This document shows, piece after piece, positions 8,225 through 20,400 of a stretch of DNA of 64,000 nt. Position numbers and translations under genes: made by a program. The stretch's first letter is position 1. Each line of letters starts with the position of its first letter. Under the pieces are notes generated by a model. It searched no databases. It saw only the letters and a program-made list of their open reading frames with translations, and had not been told where the DNA came from. Origin of the DNA: a virus; IMG/VR virus record IMGVR_UViG_3300006754_000009, positions 25,264 to 89,263 of that record; one strand, written 5' to 3'.

Positions 8225-11200
8225 ATGGCAAAATCTTTTAGAGTAAGAACAGAAGTAGGGAGGGATAAAAATGTAACTTTTGAATTAAATCAAGATTTTG
8301 ATTTATTAGAAATATTAAGTTTATCTCTTACACAACAAGAAATCTACACACGTATGTGTTCTGATTTTGGTGTGGTATGCGGTAGAGTTGTAGCTAATAA
8401 TGGTTTTGGTATTCCAAACGCTAAAGTATCCATATTCATCCCACTAGAGACCGAAGACGAAAAAAATGAGGTTGTAAGGTTTTTATACCCATATAAAGAA
8501 CCGTATGAAAAAAATGAAGACGGAAAAAGATACAACCTATTAAGTACGGAACCAAATTTTGATTGTCATGTTGCGGTAGGGACATTCCCCACACTTAAGT
8601 CGGTACTAACTCAACAAGAAGTTAAATACGTCTACGAAAAATATTATAAATTCACAGCTAAATCAAACGAGTCTGGAGACTTTATGATTTACGGGGTACC
8701 AACAGGTCCCCAACAAATAGTAATGGACGTAGATTTAAGTGATATCGGATGTTTTTCGATGCTTCCAGAAGACTTCAAACAAAAAGGAGCTCCACCATCT
8801 CAATTTGACGGACCTCGATTTAAAGATGACCCTGAGTTAGATTCTTTACCCCAAATTATAAATCAAACCAAAGTAGTTGATATAAGACCATTTTGGGGTG
8901 ATGAGGAGACATGTAGAGCTGCAATAACTAGAATAGATTTTGACCTAGGTAATTCTGGATTTAAATTAGAACCTACATCTGTGTTTATGGGTAGTACCGC
9001 TCAAGATACTGACAAAGATTCAGTAAACAAACAATGTAGACCTAAAAAACATATGGGTGAACTATGTAGTCTAATAACCACACCTGGGATTATAGATTGT
9101 ATCCGATATACACCATTTTTAAAAGATGACGACACAGCTTTTCCTACTTATAATGGTGTTACGTATAGTGGGCCACCACTTGGGGGTAAAGTTCCTGTAC
9201 TACAAAGACTTTATTTAGATAATGGTGGTAGGGTAATAGATGAAACTGGTTCATTTTTAGTACATATACCTATGAATTTAGACCATGTTACCACAGATGA
9301 ATTTGGTAAAATGATTTTATCTAACGACCCATCTAAGGGGGTTCCTACACGAGCCAGATGTAGATTTAGGGTTAGACCTGAACAAAGTAGAGGTACTGCA
9401 CGACAAAGACGGTCAGCAGCCTATCTAGTACCTAATCTAAGAGAATATACCACTCAAAACAATGACGACGGTGATTGGCCAGGAATTGACCCTAGAAGTT
9501 ATTGTTTCTCAACAGAATATAGTGATTATCATGGTTATGCACAAAGACATTTAATGCCTGGTGCTGAAGATGAATTTTATGATATGACCTTTAATAGAGT
9601 ATATACATGTGCTCAATTCCATGACCATGTTAAACACGCAGGAAGAAGGCAGTTTATCGGGATAAAAGAAATTTTACCAGAAATGGACCAACAATGTTCA
9701 ACATCCGCAATGTTTTTCCCCGTTAATAGTGCTGTGAGAAATGCAAAATTTATGATTTTCTTCATGAATTTTATATATGATTTTTTAGGTTTAATCTACA
9801 TGGTTATAAATTTAATTATTAGTTTATTAGCCGCTATATTAGGTTTAGTATTAGGGATTGTTTTATTTATAATTTGGGCCGTATGCATGTTGTGGTGTGC
9901 AATTTATGGTATTGTAATACAATTTTCTTTAGGATGGCCTTTTAATACTACATGGGTTTTATTTAGGATGTCATGGTTTCTTTCCTCACCACCCAACATA
10001 TGTGGACAAATAAATTTAACTGGATTTGGGTGCGGTATACAGTGTGAATATTTTGGTTTAACTATTGGGTTTGTTTTATTTCAGTTACGACAAACCAAAT
10101 ATCCAGATTGTGAAAAGTGTAGTTGTAGACCTTCAGCGAGTGATGAATTCATAGCCCTAGCTGACATTGCACCGTGTCCAGACGCGGTTCCAGAGGAACC
10201 AGAACCAGGGCAAAATTCTCCATGTCCTGTAGGTAACGCAACATTTAATAACTCAATGGGTATAGAAATGAAATGGAGTCATGACTGTTGTGGAACAGGA
10301 GACTATCTAACCTCACCTGAGACTGTCCAAGATACTGATACTATTTGTTGTCATAATTCTTATGGTTATAATTCTGAACTATATTCTCCTAGCCATGAGT
10401 CTGACGGTTTTGCTGCTGGAGGATGTTATGTAAAAATAGTGTGCTTTAACATTGCGTGTATTGGGTATAATTTAGATATGACAGTTCTATACGAATGGAT
10501 GAAAAGAGAGAAAGTAGCCAGTGCTTTATGTAATGGTATATTAAACTATTTCTGGGAAAATAGTTGGGTAAGTGGATTCTTATATCAGTTCCAGTTCAGA
10601 GCAAAATTGCAATTGACTGTTAATGGGTATACGGATTGGAGAGGAGAGACCCACGACACCTATATTACCGACTCAGATTTTTGTAGAAAAGTGGTGTACT
10701 TACATCCAGTAGATAATACATTTTATTATAGGTCAACACCATTCCAAGTCCAAAGTGCAGCAAAGGACGGACAATTCATCGGTGATACAGACGGAGTAAT
10801 GTCATTATGGTTTGCAGGAGGAAATCAAAGTGATGACTTACATGCATCCGGAGACATGGACCGACACATATATTTCCCAACAACCATGACGGATATGGGT
10901 TCTAGAAATCAGTGTATACAACAAATATGTTTAGACCCAAATTTTGCTGAAGAATGTTCAGTAACAGACCAAATAGGGAGTACTACATTCCAAGACATTA
11001 CAGATTTAGTTTCTGACACTTATAATCTTAAGTTATATGCTTTTAATTATACTTTATCTAGTATATTTGCTAGACCAGAAAAAGAAATTGGGGGTGATGT
11101 AGCACAAGCACTTATGCAAAATTGTATGTTAGGGGTATTTGGGTATGAATCCAATATGAGTAGTACGATTTGTGACTGTACTGACCCAACACAAAATACA

Positions 11201-11818
11201 TCATTGCCTATACCAGGTCTAGAATATCCACCCCCAGCAGTTCCTGATACACCATACGTTGAAAACGCATTAAATATAGCACCTGGACAACTTAATAGTG
11301 GAGGTCCTTTGCAGTGGACACCATTATTATTTACGGCATCAACACCAACTATTATGAGTGGACAAGAGTTAATAAATTGTGTTACTCTTGATTTGTCCGC
11401 AACCACTCAACAAGTTCCTTTTTATCCATGGAGAGTTAGAGGTGGTGGAGGGTTTGGTGGTTTATATAATGATTGGCAAAATACGACTGGAGATTACCAA
11501 ATTAAAATGTCAGTGCCTTTAGGGCCAATGTCAATTTGGCCAGCAATTGGAGTAACTCTCCCTACATGTTATTACGGTCCTTCTTGTCCAGGAAACCCTT
11601 CAATTGCCTCTGGGGAGTTTCAACATTATATGGGCCATGCGGGAGGTAGTGGGTACCAACTACCAAACAATTATCCGTTAATGACAGACCAATCTGACAA
11701 CAGTATGTGTTTTTCACAACCATTATTTTATTACTTCGGATTAAGACCAGGACAAACATCCTATAATACCTTCATTAGGTTATATGTTGATGAAGAATTA
11801 GCAGACGCAGTAATATAA
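8225..11818 (+). CDS. Large baseplate-region virion protein with internal hydrophobic segment
   Basis: A 1197-residue protein in the position of T4 gp7, right after gp6. The N-terminus (about residues 45-170) resembles a carboxypeptidase-regulatory or transthyretin-like sandwich: 'VCGRVVANNGFGIPNAKVSI' and later 'SGDFMIYGVPTGPQQIVMDV'. Residues about 509-568 are strongly hydrophobic and long enough for two or three membrane helices, which is unusual for a baseplate protein. The following part (about 570-760) is rich in Cys ('CEKCSCRPS', 'WSHDCCGTG', 'DTICCHNSYG'). The C-terminal third is Gly/Pro/aromatic, with fibre-like composition. Structural role by context; a channel or membrane-contact role is inference. 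Confidence 0.7.
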   Translation: MAKSFRVRTEVGRDKNVTFELNQDFDLLEILSLSLTQQEIYTRMCSDFGVVCGRVVANNGFGIPNAKVSIFIPLETEDEKNEVVRFLYPYKEPYEKNEDGKRYNLLSTEPNFDCHVAVGTFPTLKSVLTQQEVKYVYEKYYKFTAKSNESGDFMIYGVPTGPQQIVMDVDLSDIGCFSMLPEDFKQKGAPPSQFDGPRFKDDPELDSLPQIINQTKVVDIRPFWGDEETCRAAITRIDFDLGNSGFKLEPTSVFMGSTAQDTDKDSVNKQCRPKKHMGELCSLITTPGIIDCIRYTPFLKDDDTAFPTYNGVTYSGPPLGGKVPVLQRLYLDNGGRVIDETGSFLVHIPMNLDHVTTDEFGKMILSNDPSKGVPTRARCRFRVRPEQSRGTARQRRSAAYLVPNLREYTTQNNDDGDWPGIDPRSYCFSTEYSDYHGYAQRHLMPGAEDEFYDMTFNRVYTCAQFHDHVKHAGRRQFIGIKEILPEMDQQCSTSAMFFPVNSAVRNAKFMIFFMNFIYDFLGLIYMVINLIISLLAAILGLVLGIVLFIIWAVCMLWCAIYGIVIQFSLGWPFNTTWVLFRMSWFLSSPPNICGQINLTGFGCGIQCEYFGLTIGFVLFQLRQTKYPDCEKCSCRPSASDEFIALADIAPCPDAVPEEPEPGQNSPCPVGNATFNNSMGIEMKWSHDCCGTGDYLTSPETVQDTDTICCHNSYGYNSELYSPSHESDGFAAGGCYVKIVCFNIACIGYNLDMTVLYEWMKREKVASALCNGILNYFWENSWVSGFLYQFQFRAKLQLTVNGYTDWRGETHDTYITDSDFCRKVVYLHPVDNTFYYRSTPFQVQSAAKDGQFIGDTDGVMSLWFAGGNQSDDLHASGDMDRHIYFPTTMTDMGSRNQCIQQICLDPNFAEECSVTDQIGSTTFQDITDLVSDTYNLKLYAFNYTLSSIFARPEKEIGGDVAQALMQNCMLGVFGYESNMSSTICDCTDPTQNTSLPIPGLEYPPPAVPDTPYVENALNIAPGQLNSGGPLQWTPLLFTASTPTIMSGQELINCVTLDLSATTQQVPFYPWRVRGGGGFGGLYNDWQNTTGDYQIKMSVPLGPMSIWPAIGVTLPTCYYGPSCPGNPSIASGEFQHYMGHAGGSGYQLPNNYPLMTDQSDNSMCFSQPLFYYFGLRPGQTSYNTFIRLYVDEELADAVI

Positions 11819-13614
11819 TGAGTAATCAAAAAAACATAAGAATAGTAAAAGGTAGTTCTAAGTATAAAGGAGGACAAGATTTTGATGTATCTCTACAACC
11901 TTTATTAGCTGCGGAAAGAAGAACTCTAATACAAGGAGATAGAAATTTAGTATTAAATGTCGTAGACCAATTTAATTTTGAAAGAGATTACTCTAGCACA
12001 TATAGAATGTACGGAAAGATAGATGTTTTATATCAGAATATAATAACAGGTTCTACACAAGACCCAGACATGTTATCTAGTATGTACTTTGTGCCAGACT
12101 TTCAGGGATGCACTTCAATACCATGTATTGGACTACCACCAGCAAAAACATTTGATTTTGTACCATTAGAACACTACGGACCAACAACCATGACCTCAAT
12201 ATACAGTGATTTATTATCGTATCAAGATAATTGGGTATTATATATATCATACGTTTATTCATCCGACACAACCCAACCAATGCAATTTACTATAAGTCCA
12301 GGCCAAGGGGTAAAGTTTATATCTGGAGACGGTATACCGTTTAAGAGTGAATTAGCAGAAATTAACGGAAAGGAAGTTTTTAGAATTATAACAGCAGCAC
12401 CTCACGGAATATCTCCAGGTGAATATATGGAACTACAACCAGAAGTAATACCTCAAACTACATCATTTGGTGGTATAGATTTTATTAGTAGCATTGATTT
12501 AAATCTAAATATAGATGGTGTAGCACACTCCAGCACACAAACATTATTTGAAGTAGATTCTTTAGGTAATGGGTATGAAAATTCAGAAGAATATGTGATA
12601 AATATAAATACTAGAGGATTAATTGGGACTACTATTAATGGTGGAGCCACACCATTCCCAAATACAGGTGTTGGTGTGATTAAAAGATTTGCTAATAGAG
12701 AGAATCCAGAGACTAAATCACAATATTACACTCATATACACAAACTTATAACCAATCCAACAGACTATACTTTAGGTAGAACGGGCTTTGAAAATGGAAT
12801 ATATAATAGAAAAGGTAGAGTATATAAGTCACGTAAAACTCCACCCACATACCCCGCTAAAACAGTAATAAGGGAAGAATTTAAATCTTATTTATGGAAT
12901 GTTAATGATGATATAGACCGGGAAAGTTATTTTGATAATCTCAATAGACCTGTTATAGACTTATATCTAACTATTTTTCCAACTAATAAAAATCTAATGT
13001 GGGAGTACGCGAGTAGTAATTCACCTTGTGGGTATGGCTGGGGATGGAACTTCAAAAAAGATGGAACTATAGACCCTTTTATAGATAACGCCACCAATCC
13101 AACCTATATCATACAGACAAATAATAATGGGGTTGACCCATTACCAGCGAGTGGTACGACTTATAGAGGAGCTTTTGTGGAATACAACCCGTACGAGTTA
13201 AAAGAAAGAATAATATCAAAAATAGGGCATTCATTAAAATTTAATCCTACAGCATTAAATTCGGGAGATTACATGTACCCCCAAATACAATCTAGATACA
13301 AATATAACCCCCATCATAGAATACCTATAAGAAAATTATCTAACGGTATAAATTATAATGACACACTATTTACATCTCCACAGTACGCTACCTATTCTTC
13401 CATAGAAGGAACATTTAGATGGAGACCTATGTTACCTGTGGGTTATTTTGAGGAAGAAAAGAATGGTGTAGTTTATCCCTACTTAAATGACTCACATTAC
13501 CCACATCATACACTAGAATTTATGATTGAGGCAGTAGGACCAATATTAACATTAAAAGAGCACTCAGCGAGTACGATAAACATATTAAATGCATACATGG
13601 ATGGCTGCCAATAG
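11818..13614 (+). CDS. Virion structural protein (baseplate/tail), unknown family
   Basis: A 598-residue protein whose ATG overlaps the previous stop (TAATG), so translation is coupled. It starts 'NIRIVKGSSKYKGGQDFDVS' and has 'RTLIQGDRNLVLNVVDQFNFERD', followed by a beta-rich body full of Gly, Asn, Tyr and Thr, with 'KRFANRENPETKSQYYTHIHK' near residue 300. Low charge and repeated short strands fit a tail or baseplate protein. No enzyme motif is visible. It is placed in the virion block by its neighbours only. Confidence 0.65.
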   Translation: MSNQKNIRIVKGSSKYKGGQDFDVSLQPLLAAERRTLIQGDRNLVLNVVDQFNFERDYSSTYRMYGKIDVLYQNIITGSTQDPDMLSSMYFVPDFQGCTSIPCIGLPPAKTFDFVPLEHYGPTTMTSIYSDLLSYQDNWVLYISYVYSSDTTQPMQFTISPGQGVKFISGDGIPFKSELAEINGKEVFRIITAAPHGISPGEYMELQPEVIPQTTSFGGIDFISSIDLNLNIDGVAHSSTQTLFEVDSLGNGYENSEEYVININTRGLIGTTINGGATPFPNTGVGVIKRFANRENPETKSQYYTHIHKLITNPTDYTLGRTGFENGIYNRKGRVYKSRKTPPTYPAKTVIREEFKSYLWNVNDDIDRESYFDNLNRPVIDLYLTIFPTNKNLMWEYASSNSPCGYGWGWNFKKDGTIDPFIDNATNPTYIIQTNNNGVDPLPASGTTYRGAFVEYNPYELKERIISKIGHSLKFNPTALNSGDYMYPQIQSRYKYNPHHRIPIRKLSNGINYNDTLFTSPQYATYSSIEGTFRWRPMLPVGYFEEEKNGVVYPYLNDSHYPHHTLEFMIEAVGPILTLKEHSASTINILNAYMDGCQ

Positions 13615-14485
13615 AATACAAATAAAAGCATCAGACACCAACAAAAAAATCACAATCCCGTTAGGTGATACATTTGATGAAGTAGGTAGAGAACAATTAA
13701 TCAATATTTACGAAGAAGTAGAATTACAAGATAATATTAATGTAATACAAGATTTTGAAACAACAAAATACGCTTTTAATAATTCTGTTAGTGGTGACTC
13801 AGTATACTATCAATTTGAATTCCTAGATGGTACAGGAACTTATCAGAATAGTTTTTTAGATGTTGGGTTTACCCCCTTTGAGTTAGCAACAGAGGCAAAA
13901 GCCGTTACAAAAAGCTTCTTTAAATTTAATTTTTACGATTCTCCCGACAGAAAACAACAGAAGATGGTATTCTCCAATATCATGCCTCTTAATAATTGTT
14001 TAAAAGGTGGTTCAGTACTAGTTGATGTAAACACAGACCCCTTAGAATACTACAATCAAATTGCGAAGGACATAGTTCCACCAGTATGGAACTATTTTGA
14101 ACCAAGAGTGAGACTTAGACCTAGACCTGGTGTTAATGAAAATTATTATATTCATTGGTTTAAAAAAAGAGACCTATACGAAGGAAATGTATTTTATATG
14201 TCATGTCAATTTTTTAACGCTAAAACAGGAAAGATAATGAGAATGATAAACGAAAGCCCTCCGATGCCTGTACCAACAGTATATAATTACATAGACTATT
14301 ATTATTATGAAGTGATTCTTAAAATAGAACCAAACACCACATATAATCCAAGGTTTAATTATAAAGTACGTAAATATAACGCATTAAATTATAATGCCGG
14401 TCAAGTAGGTATGGGTAGTGAAGTAGGAACTGGTTTTCCTCCGGGCCAACAACCAATAAAGTTTTATGAATATGTTAATCCTTAA
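13601..14485 (+). CDS. Virion structural protein, unknown family
   Basis: About 294 residues from the ATG at 13601, which I prefer to the one at 13589 because it overlaps the upstream gene less and gives the common MA start ('MAANRIQIKASDTNKK'). The sequence has a 'TIPLGDTFDEVGREQL' segment, then beta-rich text with 'DYYYYEVILKIEPNTTYNPR' near the C-terminus. It overlaps the previous gene by 14 bases and is four bases from the giant Cys-rich gene. Probably a tail or baseplate connector; no family is recognised. Confidence 0.65.
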   Translation: MAANRIQIKASDTNKKITIPLGDTFDEVGREQLINIYEEVELQDNINVIQDFETTKYAFNNSVSGDSVYYQFEFLDGTGTYQNSFLDVGFTPFELATEAKAVTKSFFKFNFYDSPDRKQQKMVFSNIMPLNNCLKGGSVLVDVNTDPLEYYNQIAKDIVPPVWNYFEPRVRLRPRPGVNENYYIHWFKKRDLYEGNVFYMSCQFFNAKTGKIMRMINESPPMPVPTVYNYIDYYYYEVILKIEPNTTYNPRFNYKVRKYNALNYNAGQVGMGSEVGTGFPPGQQPIKFYEYVNP

Positions 14486-14488
14486 TTT

Positions 14489-17400
14489 ATGGAAAGATTA
14501 AATTTTAGAGTAAAAAGAACAAACCCAGATATGTATTCTTCACTACCTTGTAGTGGTGGAACCAACTACTGGCCTATAAATTATAGTATAGACTGTTCTG
14601 GAATGAGTATGTATAACGCGACAGCTTCACAATTAATGAATGCATTAAATGGTGATATAACTACTTTCCCTGAGGACTTACGACAATGCTCCTTAACTAA
14701 CCCTTGTGTAATACTATGGGATTTAAATTATTCGGTTAGTACTGGTCATTGTACTAATATTGGAAATTACGCTTATAAAGCGTTTTATGGGTTTAATGTT
14801 CATGATAGTGCACCTACACAAGTAGTTACTGGTGAAACCTATGATTATGTAATAACACTTTTCGAGTCATTATACGTAGATTTTAGTAAACCAATTAATA
14901 CCACTTCTGACTATACCCTATCTTATATTATAGGGCCATGTCACTGTGACCCTGGATTAGAAGAAAATCTAAATAACCTAACTTTATTGTTATCCCAAGA
15001 CTTTAATGATATTGGACATTATAGTATATGGGACGGTAATATATTTCAGAAAGAAACATTTTCTAATTTTGTATTTACAGCGAGTACATTTGTTGTGGTA
15101 CCTGGAGATACAATCCAAATATGGAACACTACTGATTTTAGTTACTATAAAGAGGTACAAGAATTGCCATATACTATTGATTGGGGTGATGGGAATAGTA
15201 CAACACTTAATTTTTCTGTTGGTGGGGCTATAACAGCAGAAAACACCTATCCACCAGGCCCACCTATGGAGTATAGAATTACTATAACACAAGATAGCCC
15301 ATGGGGACCAACTAGTGTGTCCCAAGTTATTACAGCACCAAATTATAGTTATCCACAATTAGTTGCTACGAACCAGATACCCGCAAACAGTGCGTTAACT
15401 ATAAATCCGTCTGGTGTAACGGTGGGTACAGGATATACTTCAGGTCCATCTGGTGTTTTTGGTCAAAGTAATTATATCCCATGGGATACAGGAACACACA
15501 TAGATGAATATAGTGGAATGACTCAATTCCCAAACTGTTTTGAAGTAACAGGTGTTACTACTAGTATGTTAGGGATATTCCAAACTTATACCACCTTAAA
15601 TTCCCCAAATTTACCCCCCGGATATGTAATAGGTACTATAGTACCAATTGGAGGTGATATTATAAATCCTATAACAAATAATATAGAAACCGGTATGTAT
15701 GGGCAGATTAATTGGGCAGACCCAATTTATACAGGTTACACCATTTCCTCAGCGAATAATGCTACCCCTATTCATTTTTATGATTTCCCTAATGGTATTA
15801 CACTTTATGTAGCAGAAAGTTGTGGATTAGATGCTCTTGCTTTTGGTGCGTATGACTGTTTTAAATGTACCGTTGAGGATTGTGAGTATTGTGAAACTAA
15901 AGATGAGTATATAGATAGAATTACAGGGATTTGGACCCCCATCACATTTAATACACAACGAGGAGTATGGTCACCATATACCGATTATATGGTAGGAGAT
16001 ATAGTTTTTGATACTACATATAATACATGTTGTTGTTTTATGGCTGTAGCCGACATATTTCAAACAGGACTAACTCAGTCATTATGGTCAGGCACACCAC
16101 CATCCGAAACTTTACAAGGTGTGTGGTACCAAAATAGTCTCCCTATAGCACATATTTGGGAAGCGTGTTCTCCTGAATGTGTAAATTGTCCTCCAGGAAC
16201 CACTCTACCATGTGACGATACAACCTTCCCACATGTTAACTCACCTGTTGCACCATCCCCTAATGTTGGTAAAGCAGGTCTATTTCAAAATGGTTATTCT
16301 TACAGTGTTGGTGATTTCGTATTTGGTCAAGAAGGTAATTGTTACCAAGCATTATCTGCTACTAGTGGTAATTACCCACCGACCGCATTTACCTCCACAA
16401 CATATTGGGAATATGTGGGATGTTCTACTTGGATTTGTCCACAAGATTTAAATAACATACCAGTATTAAGTTGTGAATTAGTTCCTGGTACTGGAATAAC
16501 AACCTCCACAAATGTAATTCAAGGACACCAATATTATGGTGGTTGTTTAGATGATTTTGATGATGGAGAGTGTTATGCGGATAGATGGTTATGTCCAGGA
16601 CAATATGGGTGTACTGGATGTACACAAATTGACTCTACCCATTCTCTATATACTAGTTATGACCCAATGAACCCATTAGCGGGACCAGTATTTGCTAACT
16701 CCATAGATTGTGAAGGATGGTGTAACCCACCTGCATATTCATGTACAACCCAACAATCCGCTAACCCTAATGCTTGTTGTACATTATTTTCATGTGCAGA
16801 AGATGATGCTAATATGACTCCAGGAGTATACACTTCTCTTGTTACAACCGTAGTAGCTTTAGTTCCACCCGTCCTACCTAATGGTTTAAATATGAATGAA
16901 TGGTTAGCTATAAATGAAAGCTTTTATTTTACCGGACCCCCAACAAATTTCAACTTACCAAATGTTTGTAATAGTGGAACAAATGGGGTAACACCTACTT
17001 CCTACGCATGGTCTACGTCAGCTTGTTGTAATTATGAGGGTTTTGATTATGAATGTTGTACTGGGTGTGTACCAGTTACTTTTGGTGGAGCTTATAACGA
17101 TTTAGCGGCGTGTCAAACCGACCCAAATAATAATGGAGGGGCAACCCAACCATGTGGTTGGACGTGTGAAACCATAAACCAACCCTGTATACCATGTTAT
17201 GATTGTTTCTGTGGTTACGCGGGATATGGATTTACACAAGCTGGTTATTCAGCGTGTACAGCAGATTGTCAAGTAATAGAGTCAGCTTGGATATGTGATT
17301 GTACCAATAGTATGACCCCATGTACCTATGTAACTCCCGCTCCAGGACCGGTAGATAATGTAGTTATATTTAGCGGAAATGTTGCTGGTAGTATTTTATG

Positions 17401-20400
17401 TAATCAACTATGTCCATGTGATGCCGGTTGGGACTGTTTTATAGATGTCACCACCGGTCAGCCCACATATTGCCAAGATGGGGTTAGTGGCTATTATATG
17501 GCACAAAATGACCTAGGATTCTCAAATCCTAACCCAAACTTTACGGGATATAGTGATTTTACAGCATGTTGTGAAGCAACGGATTGTTGTTTTGCTGATT
17601 GTGATATTACCGCTGCACCAGGAACAGAACCAGGTAATCAAGTAGCCTTTCCTGGTGGAAACTGGCCTTGTTATTATATTCCTCAATTTCAACCACCTCA
17701 ACCAGGACTGAACTGTGACCCCACTGGTCCACCTAACTGGGGACTTCCATATTGTAATATGTTAGAGTGTACAAGTGCGTTAGCCTTAAACCCATTACCT
17801 CCTCCCGCACCAGCATATATATGTGATGTGCCTACAGTAGACGATTGTTACTGTGCATGTGATGATTATATGACCAATATTGGACAAGGAGGTACTGTAC
17901 TTACATCACAAGGGCAATATGTAATTATGGGTAATTATACATTACATGATATTGTATATCATTGGGACGCAGATTCACCATTATGTTGTTATGTGTGTAT
18001 GTGTCCGTCATTAATGGGAAGCGCGGACTGTATAACTACTTTTGATTGTAGTTGTTTTATTCCAGATGATGGTCCATCAACTGGTGGAGTCCCAAATTGC
18101 TGGGAACCATGTGGTGCAACTCCAGGGACAGCACCAACAGGTTGTGACCCCTGTGGAATCGTACAAAGCAATACTTGGGAATGTACAACTAGTGGATGTT
18201 CAATGTCATCATGTATACACAACCCAGGTCTTACTCAAGAATCACAAAACTGTTATACTGGGAATACATGTGAAGGACACTGTAGAGCAAGTTGTTATTG
18301 TGAAAATGCAACAACTGATACAACCAATTGTGTAGTTTTACAAGATTGGATGAACAATACTAATACAGGTATATTTTTTGGTGGTTACCCAACGTGGCCC
18401 CCAGTACCACCAGGAGCTACCCACCCAGTTTATCCAATGGCATCTTTAGATAATTGTCTTGCTATGTTATCTGTAATGGATTGTTGTCCAGGAGGGTCAG
18501 CGGATACGTGGTATTGTGATTGGACCTCTAATTGTGAGACCGTAGCTGGTAATGCAGGACTAGGATGTGTGATAATTCCCGCGGGAACCCCTGGTTATCC
18601 AGGACCATTTACCAGTCTTGATGATTGTGAAGATTGGTGTACTTGGGAATGTGGTTGCCCACCAAATGGATTAGGAACATGTGTATTTAACGCGTTATCG
18701 ACCGCTGCAGTCACAGCAGGTTCAGCTTATGATTGTTGGTTGATGAATGGAGGTGATTGTGATTGTTGTGCCCCACCAGACGAATGGTGGTGTGACACCT
18801 ATGGAGCTGCAAATGGGGATTATACAACAGCAGTACCTGCATCTGCCTGTAGACCCGGTAGTTATTATGGTGGAGCGAGTGTCCTACACCAACAAGGAGC
18901 AATCGGTCAATTAGCAGGAGGACCGTCCGACCCAGCTAATACTTATTTTGACGCACAAGTAACTAATAATTTTACAGGTATTGGATTTCCAGACCAATTA
19001 AGTTGTGAACAACAATGTAGATTCTGTTGTGATTGTCCTTCCCCACCAGGCACCGCTCATTGTAATGATGTAGACTGGGGAATTGCCACATGTACTTGTA
19101 CACAGATACCAAGTGAATTAACACCGTTTTTCTGTGAACAACAAACCACATTAACACCTCTTGGTTTTCCTTGTGTACCTTCAGCTACCACTGAATGGTG
19201 GTGTATAGATATTGTAGGATGCCAACCATACCTTTCATCATCTCCACCATCATCATTTATTTCAGGACCACATATCGATTTAATAACTTGTCAGTCAGTA
19301 TGTAGTTGGGCATGTGGAGATTGCATCAATGACTGTTTCTGCACCTTCCAAGCTTCACAATACTGTGTTCCCAATTATACAACTGAAGCCTTGTGTCAAA
19401 CCGCAGTAGCCTCAGTAATAGTCTACGCGGGTGCAAATAGTTGTTGTGAGTGTTATGAATGTTTTTCCACTGGAAGTATAAGCTATACATATTTTGATGA
19501 CACACTAAATTCATGGCAAATTGGAAGTGTTACTGTTAGTCCATTCACTGGACCTGCTCCTATGTGGAATATGGGTACAAATTATTCTATAGGTGATGTG
19601 GTAATGTTTATATATGACGGAACACCATGTTGCTATGTAGCTGTAGATGATGACCCCTCAAATTTCTGGACTATAGACCCATATACTTATTACACTTACT
19701 ACCAAAATGATTTAAATACAACAAATCCGGTATGGCCAGGACCAGCAGGACCTGGAACTAACGCAAATAATTCAGGTACTTTAGTATGGATTACATGTAA
19801 CCCTAATTGTGTGACCGTACCTTCTATAACTTATGACTGTATCCCAGGAGTAACAACACCTTCCCCTGGTGATTGCTCCAACATGACCTTGATACCTGGT
19901 GGTCTGATTGGTGCATTTTCAGCAATATTTTGGTTATGTGACCCCGTAAACGGAGTACCACCAGCAACACCATTCTCAGATTATTATTATGAAAATTTGA
20001 GTTGGACTGGACTTGGTAGTCCTTGTTTAGACAGTAACGGTCACGCACTAGCGTATCCGATAACTATGACTTTCCCAGTCTGTATTAATGACTCAGTTTT
20101 TGAGGCCGCATACATGCCTATGGTTTCCCACTCCAAACAAGAGTGGGTTGACCACCTAGTTAATGCTGGGTTAGCAGCAAATGTTGGAATGGACTGGTGG
20201 GCATTAAGAGCATTACTTACAGCTGTATGTGGTCAGTCAAACATGATTGTAAGTAGTGACCACTGTGAATGCCCAACTACCTCATGTACTTGTGTTCCAG
20301 TAACAGGACCAGGAGGACAATACCCTGATAGTCCGTCATGTAATCAAGCTTTATTAAGTGACCCTTGTTGTGGTTACTGGGAATGTATTCCAGGTGCCAT

